A stretch of DNA of 64,000 nt from CAVSVP01 sp963731125 (GTDB lineage Bacteria; Pseudomonadota; Gammaproteobacteria; Competibacterales; Competibacteraceae). The position numbers and the translations under genes are program-made. The number at the start of each line of letters is the position of its first letter. The first letter of the stretch is position 1. The notes beneath the pieces are model-generated. The model ran no database searches and was not told the DNA's origin. It saw only the letters and a program-made list of their open reading frames with translations. The stretch spans positions 44,711 through 108,710 of the forward strand of contig CAVSVP010000015.1 of NCBI GenBank assembly GCA_963731125.1, read 5' to 3'. Shown here one piece after another: positions 18,427-27,260 of the stretch.

Positions 18427-19209
18427 ATGGATATTATTGCGCATCGTGGCGCATCGGCCCATGCGCCAGAGAACACGATGGCAGCTTTTCGGTTAGCTTG
18501 GGAAAGCGGTGCTGATGGGATTGAATTGGATGTACGGTTAAGTCGCGATGATGAAATTGTTGTACATCATGATGGCACGACACGGCGCAGTGCTGGCGTG
18601 AACTTAATCATCGCCGACACCGATAGCGACATATTGCGGTCTCTGGATGTGGGGCGTTGGAAAGGCGAAGCCTTTGCCGGAGAAACAATGCCCTTTTTAG
18701 CAGAGGTTTTGCAGGAGGCGCCGCAGGATAGTTGGGTGCTGGTGGAGATGAAATGTGGCCCTGAAATAATTCCGGCTCTTCAGGTAACGCTGGCACAAAC
18801 CGCCAGCAGGTCGCGCATTATGCTAATTGCCATGCGTCTAGATACCCTGGCGGCTTGCTGTGTTGCTCTGCCCCATATTCCCTGTAGCTTAGTTGTTCCT
18901 TGTGTTAGACCAACTGCTGGACGAAAAACCTGTCTACCCCACTCGCTGGCATTGATTGAATTAGCCAAAGACTACGGTTTAGCCGGTCTTGATCCCGATT
19001 ATCGGGGTATCAATAGGGACTTTGCGGCTGCCGTCTGTGCTGTCGGCTTAAAATTATTTACCTGGACGGTGAACAGCGCCATCGACGCTCGCCGTTTAGC
19101 GCTACTGGGCTTACATGCTATCACTACTGATTACCCAGCAGAGCTTCGTCTGGCGCTAAGCGACAAAATTTCGGCAGTGTCTGACGCTCATGGACATAGC
19201 CATAAGTAA
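18427..19209 (+). CDS. Glycerophosphodiester phosphodiesterase
   Basis: The 260-residue enzyme hydrolyses glycerophosphodiesters to glycerol-3-phosphate and an alcohol. It has the GDPD TIM-barrel motifs IIAHRGASAHAPENT (catalytic His and Arg), GADGIELDVRLSRDDEIVVHHD (catalytic Glu/Asp and second His), and WVLVEMK. There is no signal peptide, so it resembles cytoplasmic UgpQ rather than periplasmic GlpQ. The C-terminal LFTWTVNSAIDARRL block is typical. It is likely cotranscribed with the iron alcohol dehydrogenase gene just upstream. Confidence 0.93.
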   Translation: MDIIAHRGASAHAPENTMAAFRLAWESGADGIELDVRLSRDDEIVVHHDGTTRRSAGVNLIIADTDSDILRSLDVGRWKGEAFAGETMPFLAEVLQEAPQDSWVLVEMKCGPEIIPALQVTLAQTASRSRIMLIAMRLDTLAACCVALPHIPCSLVVPCVRPTAGRKTCLPHSLALIELAKDYGLAGLDPDYRGINRDFAAAVCAVGLKLFTWTVNSAIDARRLALLGLHAITTDYPAELRLALSDKISAVSDAHGHSHK

Positions 19210-19346
19210 TAAAAGTTAAATCTCAGTCTCTCTCGCTTACCATCGCCGCTACGCGGCTTGGCAATGCGCAGTTCGGAATGGGAAAAGGTAAGCTTTGTTC
19301 TGTATTCAAAAAATAACCACATGTGTTTAATTTAAAAGTTGTTTGT

Positions 19347-19497
19347 CAATACTTCGGACAGTTTTTGTTGGTTTTAGAACGACGAATCAAACACTTAAGG
19401 AATTAAATGCAACTCAGCATAGGGCCTAAGTTTTATTTAATTCAATTTCCAGAGGTAAGCGATTGATTTTATATGCTCAAAACTGTCCGAACTATTG
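19347..19497. mobile_element. MITE-like element, 151 bp, 19-bp TIRs and 5-bp target duplication
   Basis: The left end (19347-19365) and right end (19479-19497) are inverted repeats of 19 bp with a single mismatch, each containing TTCGGACAGTTTT or its complement. The element is directly flanked on both sides by TTTGT (19342-19346 and 19498-19502), which looks like a 5-bp target-site duplication. The 113-bp interior is AT-rich and has no coding capacity. This is the structure expected of a non-autonomous transposon derivative. No matching transposase is present in the window. Confidence 0.8.
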
Positions 19498-19540
19498 TTT
19501 GTATTAGTTCACAAATATTATTTGCATTAGTTCACAAATA
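19498..19540. repeat. Two direct 20-bp repeats upstream of the metallophosphoesterase gene
   Basis: TTTGTATTAGTTCACAAATA (19498-19517) and a copy with one change (19521-19540) are spaced 23 bp start to start, about two helical turns. The pair lies immediately upstream of an extended -10 promoter. This arrangement is suitable for a tandem operator, although the protein is unknown. The first copy begins at the target duplication of the MITE-like element. Confidence 0.6.
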
Positions 19541-19565
19541 GCATGAACAAAAGGTTTTGCAAACT

Positions 19566-19574
19566 TGCTATAAT
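19566..19574 (+). promoter_or_regulatory. Extended -10 promoter for the metallophosphoesterase gene
   Basis: TGCTATAAT matches the extended -10 consensus (TGn TATAAT) exactly. It lies 45 bp before the GTG start at 19619. No good -35 hexamer is found at 16-18 bp, which fits an extended -10 promoter. The position just after the two direct repeats suggests regulation from them. Confidence 0.6.
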
Positions 19575-19618
19575 TTAAGCAACAAACATGTTGTTTATAT
19601 GCAACAGAGAGGGATGTT

Positions 19619-20620
19619 GTGGAGGCTAAAAGTATTGCCGATGCTTATGGCAGGCAACGAGAAGATCTACATGTTATCGATACTGCTCCGGAACTACAGA
19701 GGCTGTCAGGAAGGATTGGCAGAGTGCACTTACGGCAGCGGTTGGGACTGGAAAGTGATCATGCTACCCATGTGCTTGGCAAAGGGAGAAACTTTTTCCA
19801 TATCGAGAACTGGTATTCCATTCATGCTTTCATTCGCCTAACCCTGCGCTGTTTGGGCTTGTACAAGCGGGGCCGCCGTAATGCACAAACTATCCAGATT
19901 CGTCGCAATGAAGTGCGCTTGGCGAGGCTGCCGATGGCCTTCGATGGGTTTACGCTGTTGCATCTCAGTGATCTGCATTTGGACATGGGGGTATCTTTTC
20001 CGCCAGCGTTAAGCGAGCGGCTGGAAGCATTAGAATACGATATCTGCGTCATAACCGGCGATTTCAGGGCCAAAACCTTTGGTGATTACCAACCTGCCCT
20101 GGCCGCGCTCGCGCAGGTGCTTGCGCATATCAACAAGCCGGTTTACGCCGTGTTGGGTAACCATGACACCATCAAAATGGTGCCGTCCATGGAAGCGATG
20201 GGTATTACTCTGCTGATGAATGAGTCGGTACCCATCCAGCGTGGAGGGGGCAGTATCCATTTAGCTGGCGTTGACGATCCCCACTACTTCCAGCTGGATA
20301 ACATCGAAAAAGCGGTTCACGATATGCCCCCTGATGAGGTGTCTATTCTGCTTTCTCATTCACCGGAAATTTATCGACGAGCAGCCCATGCAGGTTTCAA
20401 TCTTATGCTGAGTGGGCATACTCACGGAGGACAAATTTGTCTGCCGGGTGGTATCGCACTGATGACCAACGCTGCCTGTCCGCGCCGTTACTGCCGGGGA
20501 GCCTGGCAGTACCATCACATGCAGGGATATACTTCAGCAGGTTCAGGGGTTGCGGTGGTGGATGTGCGCCTCAATTGTCCACCCGAGATTACCTTGCACC
20601 AGCTGCGCTGTATTCAGTAG
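19619..20620 (+). CDS. Calcineurin-like metallophosphoesterase (YaeI-like)
   Basis: A 333-residue protein with the complete binuclear metal motif series: LLHLSDLHLDMG (about residue 120), VITGDFR, VLGNHDTIK, LLSHSPEIY and LMLSGHTHGGQICLP. About 100 residues precede the catalytic domain and have no recognised fold. YaeI-type enzymes of this family cleave phosphodiesters, possibly lipid-linked (UDP-diacylglucosamine hydrolase relatives). The GTG start at 19619 is supported by GAGAGGG about 7 bp upstream. The 3' end overlaps that of the convergent CarS-like gene by 7 bp. Confidence 0.88.
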   Translation: MEAKSIADAYGRQREDLHVIDTAPELQRLSGRIGRVHLRQRLGLESDHATHVLGKGRNFFHIENWYSIHAFIRLTLRCLGLYKRGRRNAQTIQIRRNEVRLARLPMAFDGFTLLHLSDLHLDMGVSFPPALSERLEALEYDICVITGDFRAKTFGDYQPALAALAQVLAHINKPVYAVLGNHDTIKMVPSMEAMGITLLMNESVPIQRGGGSIHLAGVDDPHYFQLDNIEKAVHDMPPDEVSILLSHSPEIYRRAAHAGFNLMLSGHTHGGQICLPGGIALMTNAACPRRYCRGAWQYHHMQGYTSAGSGVAVVDVRLNCPPEITLHQLRCIQ

Positions 20621-21099
20621 GGACGTTTACGTATTTTGAGATAGAATAGGATACGCGACAGTAGCAGTTCAAGGATAATGAAACCGGCGACGATTTCCAC
20701 GATAGCGAAACAGGTAAGATCAAAGTAATCCTTCACCACGAGCAAAGGCAGCAGCGCTTCTGGGATCTGATCCAGGCCAAACGCCATGCTGCTGGACACT
20801 AGGCCCAGTCGCCGTTTAATAAAGCTGGACAAGAGATCCCCTAAAACCGCGAAGAGCCCGACACTGGCACCTATGTAGGGTGGTAGGTATAACAGCCAAG
20901 CCATGACAGTGGCGGCAGTGATAGCTAACAATATGCCCCGCCAGGTTTTGGAATTTCCCAGCAGGGGGTGCCCGTCAATAAATTTCAAGCCGCCATCAAT
21001 GGGCCAAGCACCGGCCTTTCCAAACAACGCTTCACCTAATATGGGTGCTCCGTTTGCCACGATGATCAATAACAGCAGATGATATTCAACGAGACGCAT
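20614..21099 (-). CDS. CDP-archaeol synthase (CarS)-like integral membrane protein
   Basis: The 161-residue product has four or five hydrophobic segments (YHLLLLIIVANGAPIL, GILLAITAATVMAWLLYL, IGASVGLFAVLGDLLSSF, CFAIVEIVAGFIILELLL). The motifs GHPLLGNSKTWRG and GDLLSSFIKRRLGL are the signature of the CarS/DUF46 branch of the CTP:phosphatidate cytidylyltransferase superfamily. In Archaea the enzyme activates unsaturated archaetidic acid. Bacterial members exist and their substrate is not established, so a CDP-lipid role here is inference. It is convergent with the metallophosphoesterase gene. Confidence 0.83.
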   Translation of the reverse strand: MRLVEYHLLLLIIVANGAPILGEALFGKAGAWPIDGGLKFIDGHPLLGNSKTWRGILLAITAATVMAWLLYLPPYIGASVGLFAVLGDLLSSFIKRRLGLVSSSMAFGLDQIPEALLPLLVVKDYFDLTCFAIVEIVAGFIILELLLSRILFYLKIRKRPY

Positions 21100-21289
21100 G
21101 GAAGTTTATTTTTCGTTTTGCAAAACGTTAGCAAAATTCCCGGGAATAGTTAAGTGTATAGATTGTGAAAAGTCGTTAATCGGTCCGTCTAGGCAAGGTA
21201 ACGAATCGCAAGAAGTTGGACTGGCGAAACGGATTGTTTGAGCGTATCATCGTCAACTTTAAGACCTTGATCAAAGGGGGGATATTGTA

Positions 21290-22039
21290 ATGCATAAACT
21301 CGTTCTCGTGCGGCATGGAGAGAGTCAGTGGAATAAGGAGAATCGCTTTACTGGTTGGACCGATGTGGATTTGTCCGAAAAAGGCGTTGAAGAGGCCCAG
21401 CTAGGTGGAGAAGTACTAAAAGAAGAGGGATATACCTTTGACGTGGCCTTTACCTCCGTATTAAAGCGTGCCATTCGGACTCTCTGGATTGTCCTGGACG
21501 AAATGGATCTTATGTGGATTCCCGTGCATCGGAGTTGGCGGCTCAATGAACGCCATTACGGCGGGCTGCAGGGTTTGAACAAGGCGGAGACCGCCGCTAA
21601 GCACGGTGAAGATCAAGTACTTATCTGGCGGCGTAGTTTTGACATTGCGCCTGCCGAGTTAGAGGACGCTGACGAGCGGTTTCCAGGCAACGATCCACGT
21701 TATGCTATGCTCGATCCTCAAGTGCTGCCTCGCACTGAAAGCTTAAAAACGACGATTGACCGCTTTATGCCATATTGGCATGATGCAATCGTACCAGAGA
21801 TTCGGGCAGGGAAACGAGTGCTTATCGCTGCTCATGGTAACAGTCTTCGGGCTTTGGTGAAATATTTAGATGACATTTCGGATGAAGAGATTGTCGGTTT
21901 AAATATTCCGACGGGTATTCCATTGGTCTATGAACTGGATGAAAACCTGCGTCCTCTTAAGCACTATTATTTAGGCGATCCTGAAGAGATTAAGAAGCTA
22001 ATGGAAGCGGTTGCCAGTCAAGGCAAAGCGAAAACCTGA
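21290..22039 (+). CDS. gpmA: 2,3-bisphosphoglycerate-dependent phosphoglycerate mutase
   Basis: The glycolytic enzyme interconverts 3- and 2-phosphoglycerate. The 249-residue protein has the phosphohistidine motif LVLVRHGESQWNKENRFTGW at residues 4-23, the LNERHYGGLQGLNK loop and the second catalytic His in LIAAHGNSLRALVKYL. The length is exactly that expected for GpmA. GGGGGG-type purine sequence (AAAGGGGGG at about 21275) provides a ribosome site. The gene appears to stand alone. Confidence 0.97.
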   Translation: MHKLVLVRHGESQWNKENRFTGWTDVDLSEKGVEEAQLGGEVLKEEGYTFDVAFTSVLKRAIRTLWIVLDEMDLMWIPVHRSWRLNERHYGGLQGLNKAETAAKHGEDQVLIWRRSFDIAPAELEDADERFPGNDPRYAMLDPQVLPRTESLKTTIDRFMPYWHDAIVPEIRAGKRVLIAAHGNSLRALVKYLDDISDEEIVGLNIPTGIPLVYELDENLRPLKHYYLGDPEEIKKLMEAVASQGKAKT

Positions 22040-22461
22040 GGGAGCGATGATTGCTGGTTAAGAGGCCAACAGTTAAAACACGACCACTTAGAAACATAAC
22101 CACTTAGTAGAGCCGTCTATGGCTTTTTGGTGAGGAATGGAAACGCAGCCGATTGTGCTATATGATCTTGAGGTTACACAGAAGCCGTGGTTCATTCCTG
22201 GATGGCACCTGCTGATAGCAACATAGTTGCCTTTCGCGTTTCCTTGGGTGATCTTAAGTACCGTCTTGGTACTTGAGCATCCTCTAACGCAACTCAAAAT
22301 TGATAAGGAGGATGCAGCGTTCCTCTGCTGATGGCGCCCTATCCGTCGCAAGGTCTGTAATCATGACCCTGTAAACTGCGTTCAAGATACAACGTCATTG
22401 GCAACTTCCTTGCGAAATTGTTTTCCATAGAGTTACCTTCTCTCAGTAGTTTTAAATTGTT
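22040..22461. other. Intergenic region between gpmA and ctpA
   Basis: About 420 bp with no convincing gene. A small perfect hairpin occurs at 22255-22273 (AAGTACC/GGTACTT, 5-base loop) without a following T-run, so it is not a typical terminator. ACCACTTAG is repeated at 22083-22091 and 22100-22108. The ctpA promoter is presumably in the right half. Confidence 0.45.
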
Positions 22462-23820
22462 ATGGAGTTAATGATGAGCGCTGCAACTCGTCAAGGCCTG
22501 CTGTCAGCACTGGGCTTAATTTTAATCATTTTCCTGACGGTCGGCCATTTAGTTTGGGCCGACCGGGAATCCGTTTTGGATAGCAGCGAGTTGCCGCTGG
22601 ATGAAATGCGCAACTTCACCGAAGTGCTCGATCGTATTAAGCAGGATTATGTGGAACCCATTGACGACAAAGCGCTACTGGAAAATGCAATTCACGGGAT
22701 GCTGGATGGTTTAGATCCCCATTCTGCTTATCTGGACGTGGATGCTTTTCGCGACCTACAAGCCGGCACGTCCGGTGAATTCGGTGGCTTGGGCATTGAA
22801 GTCGGGTTAGAAGATGGTTTCATTAAAGTCATTGCGCCTATTGATGATACGCCGGCGCAGCGGGCCGGTGTGCAGGCGGGTGATTTGATCATCCGTCTCG
22901 ACGATACTCCTGTCAAGGGTTTAACCCTCGCCGAAGCGGTGAAAATGATGCGCGGCAAGCCAGATACTAAAATTATTTTGACTATCGTCCGCGCTGGCGA
23001 AGAGAAACCTCTTAAAATTACTATCGTTCGAGATATTATTCAGGTCAAGAGCGTGAAAAGTCGTCTGCTGGAGCCTGGCTTTGGTTATGTGCGTGTGACC
23101 CAATTTCAAGCCAAGACTGCTCGAAATTTGAGCCAAGCTTTAAGTGACCTTAAGCAGCAGAACAAAAAGGGTACTCTTAAGGGTTTGATCATGGATTTAC
23201 GCAATAACCCTGGTGGTGTTTTGAATGCGGCAGTAGAGGTTTCCGACATTTTTCTGGACAAAGGCACTGTGGTTTATACGGAAGGGCGCAGTGAAGGTTC
23301 CCGGCAAGATTTTAAAGCAACTCCGGGTGACATGTTGGATGGTTCGCCTATGGTGATTTTGGTCAACGGAGGATCAGCTTCAGCTTCTGAAATTGTCGCC
23401 GGTGCTCTCCAGGATCACCGGCGGGCTATTGTGATGGGGGAGCAAACTTTCGGCAAAGGTTCCGTGCAAACCATTTTGCCCATGGCCAACGGTGCTGCGG
23501 TGAAGCTCACTACGGCGCTGTATTTTACCCCCAACGGGCGTTCTATTCAGGCAGAAGGAATCCAGCCTGACATCAAGTTGGAAAGGCTTCAGCTTGCTTC
23601 GGCTGATACGCCTGCCGTCGATTTGCTAAAGGAAGTGAATCTTTCTGGGCATCTTGAGAACGGCAAAAGTAGTGACGGTAACTCGTTACCTGACGGGATT
23701 GAAGTCAACGAGGAAACCTCTGATGAAACGGCATCTTTGGCCGAGAGTGATTATCAGCTTTATGAAGCCTTAAATTTACTTAAGGGACTGAGTTTGCTGC
23801 AGAAACAAAACAGCAGTTAG
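22462..23820 (+). CDS. ctpA: Carboxy-terminal processing protease, S41 family
   Basis: A periplasmic serine protease of the tail-specific (C-terminal processing) family. An N-terminal hydrophobic segment (LLSALGLILIIFLTVGHLVWA) serves as signal or anchor. A PDZ domain follows at about residues 100-185 (GEFGGLGIEVG to the IVRAGEEKPLK region) and then the S41 catalytic domain, with the nucleophile in NGGSASASEIVAGALQ and the general-base Lys in GEQTFGKGSVQT. Start: ATG 22462, 22471 and 22474 are all in frame, and GGAG at 22465-22468 favours 22474, which would shorten the protein by four residues. The C-terminal 60 residues are acidic and variable. Confidence 0.93.
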   Translation: MELMMSAATRQGLLSALGLILIIFLTVGHLVWADRESVLDSSELPLDEMRNFTEVLDRIKQDYVEPIDDKALLENAIHGMLDGLDPHSAYLDVDAFRDLQAGTSGEFGGLGIEVGLEDGFIKVIAPIDDTPAQRAGVQAGDLIIRLDDTPVKGLTLAEAVKMMRGKPDTKIILTIVRAGEEKPLKITIVRDIIQVKSVKSRLLEPGFGYVRVTQFQAKTARNLSQALSDLKQQNKKGTLKGLIMDLRNNPGGVLNAAVEVSDIFLDKGTVVYTEGRSEGSRQDFKATPGDMLDGSPMVILVNGGSASASEIVAGALQDHRRAIVMGEQTFGKGSVQTILPMANGAAVKLTTALYFTPNGRSIQAEGIQPDIKLERLQLASADTPAVDLLKEVNLSGHLENGKSSDGNSLPDGIEVNEETSDETASLAESDYQLYEALNLLKGLSLLQKQNSS

Positions 23821-23855
23821 TTAAGGACCGACAGAGCGTCGGCGATAATTGCAAC

Positions 23856-25526
23856 TTAAAAATCCACCGGCCAAGCGCTGATCAGCAATACAACTCCGCA
23901 ACCGCCTAAAATCCAGGTCATTAACGGAGCATCTCCTAACATCGTTGGATGAAAACCATCGAGGCTCAAGATGACAGAGGCGCTGATGATCAGGGCGGCG
24001 CCCACGGCAGCGTGAAAGCTGCGTCGATTGGCGCGGCGAATTTCCTGACGTATTTGCTCTATTTCTTGATGGCGTAGCTGAACTCTAACTTCACCGCTGT
24101 TGGCCTGGCGCAGCAAGCTCTGAATCAGGTTAGGCAAGTCGGGAAGTTGCTCAGCCCAGCGGGGCAAGTTGCGCTTAAATTTATTCGCGACAGATTTGGG
24201 TCCAATGCGTTCTTTCATCCAATTCTCTAAGAAGGGCTTGGCCGTTTTCCAGAGATCTAGGTCTGGGTTCAGTTGCCGGCCCAAGCCTTCAATATTTAAT
24301 AAAGTTTTTTGAAGAAGCACCAGTTGCGGTTGCACCTCCATATTAAAGCGCTGAGCGGTCTGGAACAAAGTTAGCAAAAAGAGTCCAAACGAAATCTCGC
24401 GCAGCGGACGCTCAAAGATGGGCTCGCACACCGTGCGAATAGCCGATTCAAATTCATCAACTCTAGTCCCTACAGGTACCCAACCGGATTCAATGTGAAG
24501 CTCCGCCACGCGGCGATAATCCCGATAAAAAAAAGCCAGAATATTCTCCGCCAGGTATTGCTGATCGATGGGATTAAGGGTGCCGATGATGCCAAAGTCC
24601 ACAGCAATATAGATTGGGTCCTCGGGATCTTCGGCATTAACAAAGATGTTTCCGGGATGCATATCGGCATGGAAAAAGCTGTCCCTGAAGACTTGCGTAA
24701 AGAACAATTCGACGCCGCGTTCAGACAGTGTATTCAAATTTACCTGCCGACGCTTGAGCTCCATGGTATGCCCGATGGGAATTCCGTGAATGCGTTCCAT
24801 GACCAGCACATTGCGACGGGTATAGGGCCAGTGAATTTCCGGAATATAGAGAATTTTCGAATCGCTGAAGTTGCGTTTGAGCTGACTGGCGTTAGCAGCC
24901 TCACGCATTAGATTCAACTCATCGAACACCGTTTTTTCGTATTCTGCTACGACTTCGCGAGGGCGCAACCGACGGCCCTCTTTCCAATAGCGTTGTGCCA
25001 GATTGGCAATAATATAGAGTAAGTCTACATCCCGGCGGATAACTCGCTCGATGCCGGGACGTACGATTTTAACCACAACTTCCCGGTCATCCAACAGCCG
25101 CGCAGTATGCACTTGAGCAATGGAAGCCGAGGCTAGCGGTTGCGTATCAAATTCTTTGAAAATCTGACTGATGGGTTTTCCATAGGCTTTTTCGACAATG
25201 GTTATGGCCTGCGATCCTGGGAAAGAAGGCACGTGATCTTGCAGTTTGGCGAGTTCCAACGCCAAATCGTCAGGTAGTAGATCACGGCGTGTAGATAATG
25301 TTTGGCCAAATTTGACGAAAATTGGCCCCAGGTCTTCTAAAGCTAAGCGAAGCCGTTCGCCTCGGGAATAACGTGAGATGTCACGAAGCCAGTTCCAAGG
25401 TAAAAAGTGGCGCAAAAAGCTAATCGGGCGAAACAAATGAGTCGCTAAGACGATGTCGTCTAGACCATGGCGCACCAATACCAGATTGATGTGAAGCAGA
25501 CGGAGAACCTGGCTGGGGCGAAGCAT
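23856..25526 (-). CDS. ubiB: Ubiquinone biosynthesis ATPase/kinase-like protein UbiB
   Basis: UbiB is an atypical ADCK/ABC1-family kinase-like ATPase needed for ubiquinone synthesis, attached to the inner membrane. Family features are KFGQTLSTRRDLLPDDLA (KxGQ motif), the Ala-rich loop PLASASIAQVHTARL, the ERIHGIPIG segment, FHADMHPGNIFV and VDFGIIGTL. Two C-terminal transmembrane helices (AAVGAALIISASVILSL and ILGGCGVVLLISAW) match the family topology. It is the last gene of the hslV-hslU-DUF971-ubiE-ubiJ-ubiB run on the minus strand, and it converges on ctpA. Confidence 0.96.
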   Translation of the reverse strand: MLRPSQVLRLLHINLVLVRHGLDDIVLATHLFRPISFLRHFLPWNWLRDISRYSRGERLRLALEDLGPIFVKFGQTLSTRRDLLPDDLALELAKLQDHVPSFPGSQAITIVEKAYGKPISQIFKEFDTQPLASASIAQVHTARLLDDREVVVKIVRPGIERVIRRDVDLLYIIANLAQRYWKEGRRLRPREVVAEYEKTVFDELNLMREAANASQLKRNFSDSKILYIPEIHWPYTRRNVLVMERIHGIPIGHTMELKRRQVNLNTLSERGVELFFTQVFRDSFFHADMHPGNIFVNAEDPEDPIYIAVDFGIIGTLNPIDQQYLAENILAFFYRDYRRVAELHIESGWVPVGTRVDEFESAIRTVCEPIFERPLREISFGLFLLTLFQTAQRFNMEVQPQLVLLQKTLLNIEGLGRQLNPDLDLWKTAKPFLENWMKERIGPKSVANKFKRNLPRWAEQLPDLPNLIQSLLRQANSGEVRVQLRHQEIEQIRQEIRRANRRSFHAAVGAALIISASVILSLDGFHPTMLGDAPLMTWILGGCGVVLLISAWPVDF

Positions 25527-25669
25527 AAGCTCAAGCCATTATGACAAGTAAGTACAAAATGGTTAAAAGGAAAAGTCAATCGAATGAATAGCGAAGCGTT
25601 GAAAATACTGAAACAACTTTAACCATAGAATATAGATTTCTCGCATTAGCCGCCTTAAGCGTAGATTTT

Positions 25670-26347
25670 TCAATGCATCGCCCTTTTATCTTGGGTGGTC
25701 CGGCGGCGGTTAGACTGAGGCAGGTCGGCCTGCTGCAAACGATGGATACGAGCTGTTAGGCGATCAGTATCACTTCGTAGCGCATCGACGGTATCGATAA
25801 AATTTGCCATCGATCCGCTGGAAGGAAGATCACGAGTTTCTTGCTGCAAATACTCGACGGCGTTTTTGAAAAGCGTATCCAGCGCCTGTTTGCCCCAAGT
25901 CTGGATATGACGGGCGGCATTGCCGACTTGATGTGCAACGGCATCACCGACTAGATTTGACAGATGTTCCTCCCAATCAATATCGACGCCGTTTAGCAGC
26001 TCTGCAAGCGCTTTGGCAAGCTGCGTATTGCCGCGAATTTCCACGTCAGTGTCCGAGAGATAAGACGTCCTTTGCCCAAGTTGTCGGGCGAGGGCTAGTG
26101 GCGTACCGCGGATGCTAACGTCTGCAGGACCCGCATGGTGATCGGTAACCTGAAGCCCCTTAGGGCTGGGGAGCAGAAATAGGGTCAGCGAGGGGGTTGT
26201 TTCAGTGGTGGTAAAGATAACCTCCACGGCGATAACTTTGCCGCTGAGCGCTGCGATTTTAGGCCGAGTATCGGAATCCAGCTGTAGATATTGATTTAGA
26301 ATCCTTTCAATGCCAATAGTTACCAGAAGAGAAGGCTTCAAATTCAT
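25670..26347 (-). CDS. ubiJ: Ubiquinone biosynthesis accessory factor UbiJ (SCP2 domain)
   Basis: UbiJ is a lipid-binding SCP2-like protein that helps assemble the soluble Ubi complex. The 225-residue product has an N-terminal SCP2 domain (residues about 15-110, with VIAVEVIFTTTETTPSLTLFLL and the ADVSIRGTPLALARQL segment) and a C-terminal helical coiled-coil region (ALRSDTDRLTARIHRL). Location between ubiE and ubiB, as in E. coli, confirms the call. Confidence 0.93.
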   Translation of the reverse strand: MNLKPSLLVTIGIERILNQYLQLDSDTRPKIAALSGKVIAVEVIFTTTETTPSLTLFLLPSPKGLQVTDHHAGPADVSIRGTPLALARQLGQRTSYLSDTDVEIRGNTQLAKALAELLNGVDIDWEEHLSNLVGDAVAHQVGNAARHIQTWGKQALDTLFKNAVEYLQQETRDLPSSGSMANFIDTVDALRSDTDRLTARIHRLQQADLPQSNRRRTTQDKRAMH

Positions 26348-26392
26348 TCCTGACTCGATTTCATGTTATCCGCCGACTATTGATGGTGTCGC

Positions 26393-27139
26393 TTAAAATT
26401 TGTAACCCCGGTGCGCAGCAACAATGCCACCGGATAGATTAAAATAATTACAGCGTTCAAAACCAGCCTGTTCCATCATGATCTGTAGCGTCTCTTGATC
26501 TGGATGCATCCGGATAGATTCCGCAAGGTAGCGATAACTCTCAGCATCTTTAGCCACCAATTTGCCGATAAGGGGCATCGCTTTAAAGGAATATAAATCA
26601 TAAAACGGTTTTAACCCGGGTAGGGTAGGCTGTGAAAATTCGAGTATCAATGCACAGCCGCCCGGCTTAAGTACCCGATACATCGCAGCTAAGGCTGTGT
26701 CCTTGTGTGTGCAGTTGCGCAAGCCAAAGGCGATGGTGAGACAATTGAACGTGTTGTCTGGAAAAGGCAGTGTTTCAGCGTCGGCTTGAATATACTCCAC
26801 GTTGCCAGCGATACCTGCGTCAGTGAGACGCTGGCGACCTTCTTCTAGCATAGCAGCATTGATGTCAACCATCACTACTTGGCCTTTACTGCCGACTAGC
26901 GGGGCTAAGCGAGCCGCGAGGTCGCCGGTGCCGCCGGCCAAATCCAACACTCTATCGCCAGCTTTGATTCCTGTAAGACCGATGACAAAACGCTTCCATA
27001 AACGATGGACGCCAAAAGACAGCAGATCGTTCATTAAATCGTAGCGGGTGGCGACGGAGTCGAAAACACCAGCTACTTTTTTGGTCTTCTCAGAAACAGC
27101 GACCTGTTGATAACCAAAATGAGTTGTGCTCTTATCCAT
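26393..27139 (-). CDS. ubiE: Ubiquinone/menaquinone methyltransferase UbiE
   Basis: An SAM-dependent C-methyltransferase acting on the quinone ring in ubiquinone (and where present menaquinone) synthesis. The 248 residues include KVAGVFDSVATRYDLMNDLLSFG, the SAM-binding motif VLDLAGGTGDLAARL, and the family signatures DINAAMLEEGRQRL and FGLRNCTHKDTALAAMYRVL. Length matches E. coli UbiE (251). It lies in the conserved gammaproteobacterial ubiE-ubiJ-ubiB order. Confidence 0.97.
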   Translation of the reverse strand: MDKSTTHFGYQQVAVSEKTKKVAGVFDSVATRYDLMNDLLSFGVHRLWKRFVIGLTGIKAGDRVLDLAGGTGDLAARLAPLVGSKGQVVMVDINAAMLEEGRQRLTDAGIAGNVEYIQADAETLPFPDNTFNCLTIAFGLRNCTHKDTALAAMYRVLKPGGCALILEFSQPTLPGLKPFYDLYSFKAMPLIGKLVAKDAESYRYLAESIRMHPDQETLQIMMEQAGFERCNYFNLSGGIVAAHRGYKF

Positions 27140-27260
27140 AATGTCTAAGCATTTGTTTGCTAAATAATTTCCAACTCTGCCGTTTATTGCTTTATAGAGG
27201 ACGCCGTCTCAGCTTTCGAACCTACCATTGGGTTGACACGGTAAGATGGCAACTGGAAAT

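Noticed and set aside
22255..22273. Terminator after gpmA
   Set aside because: The hairpin has no T-run and is over 200 bp from the gene.
23828..23842. Bidirectional terminator between ctpA and ubiB (CCGAC/GTCGG)
   Set aside because: The stem is only 5 bp and no T-run follows on either strand.
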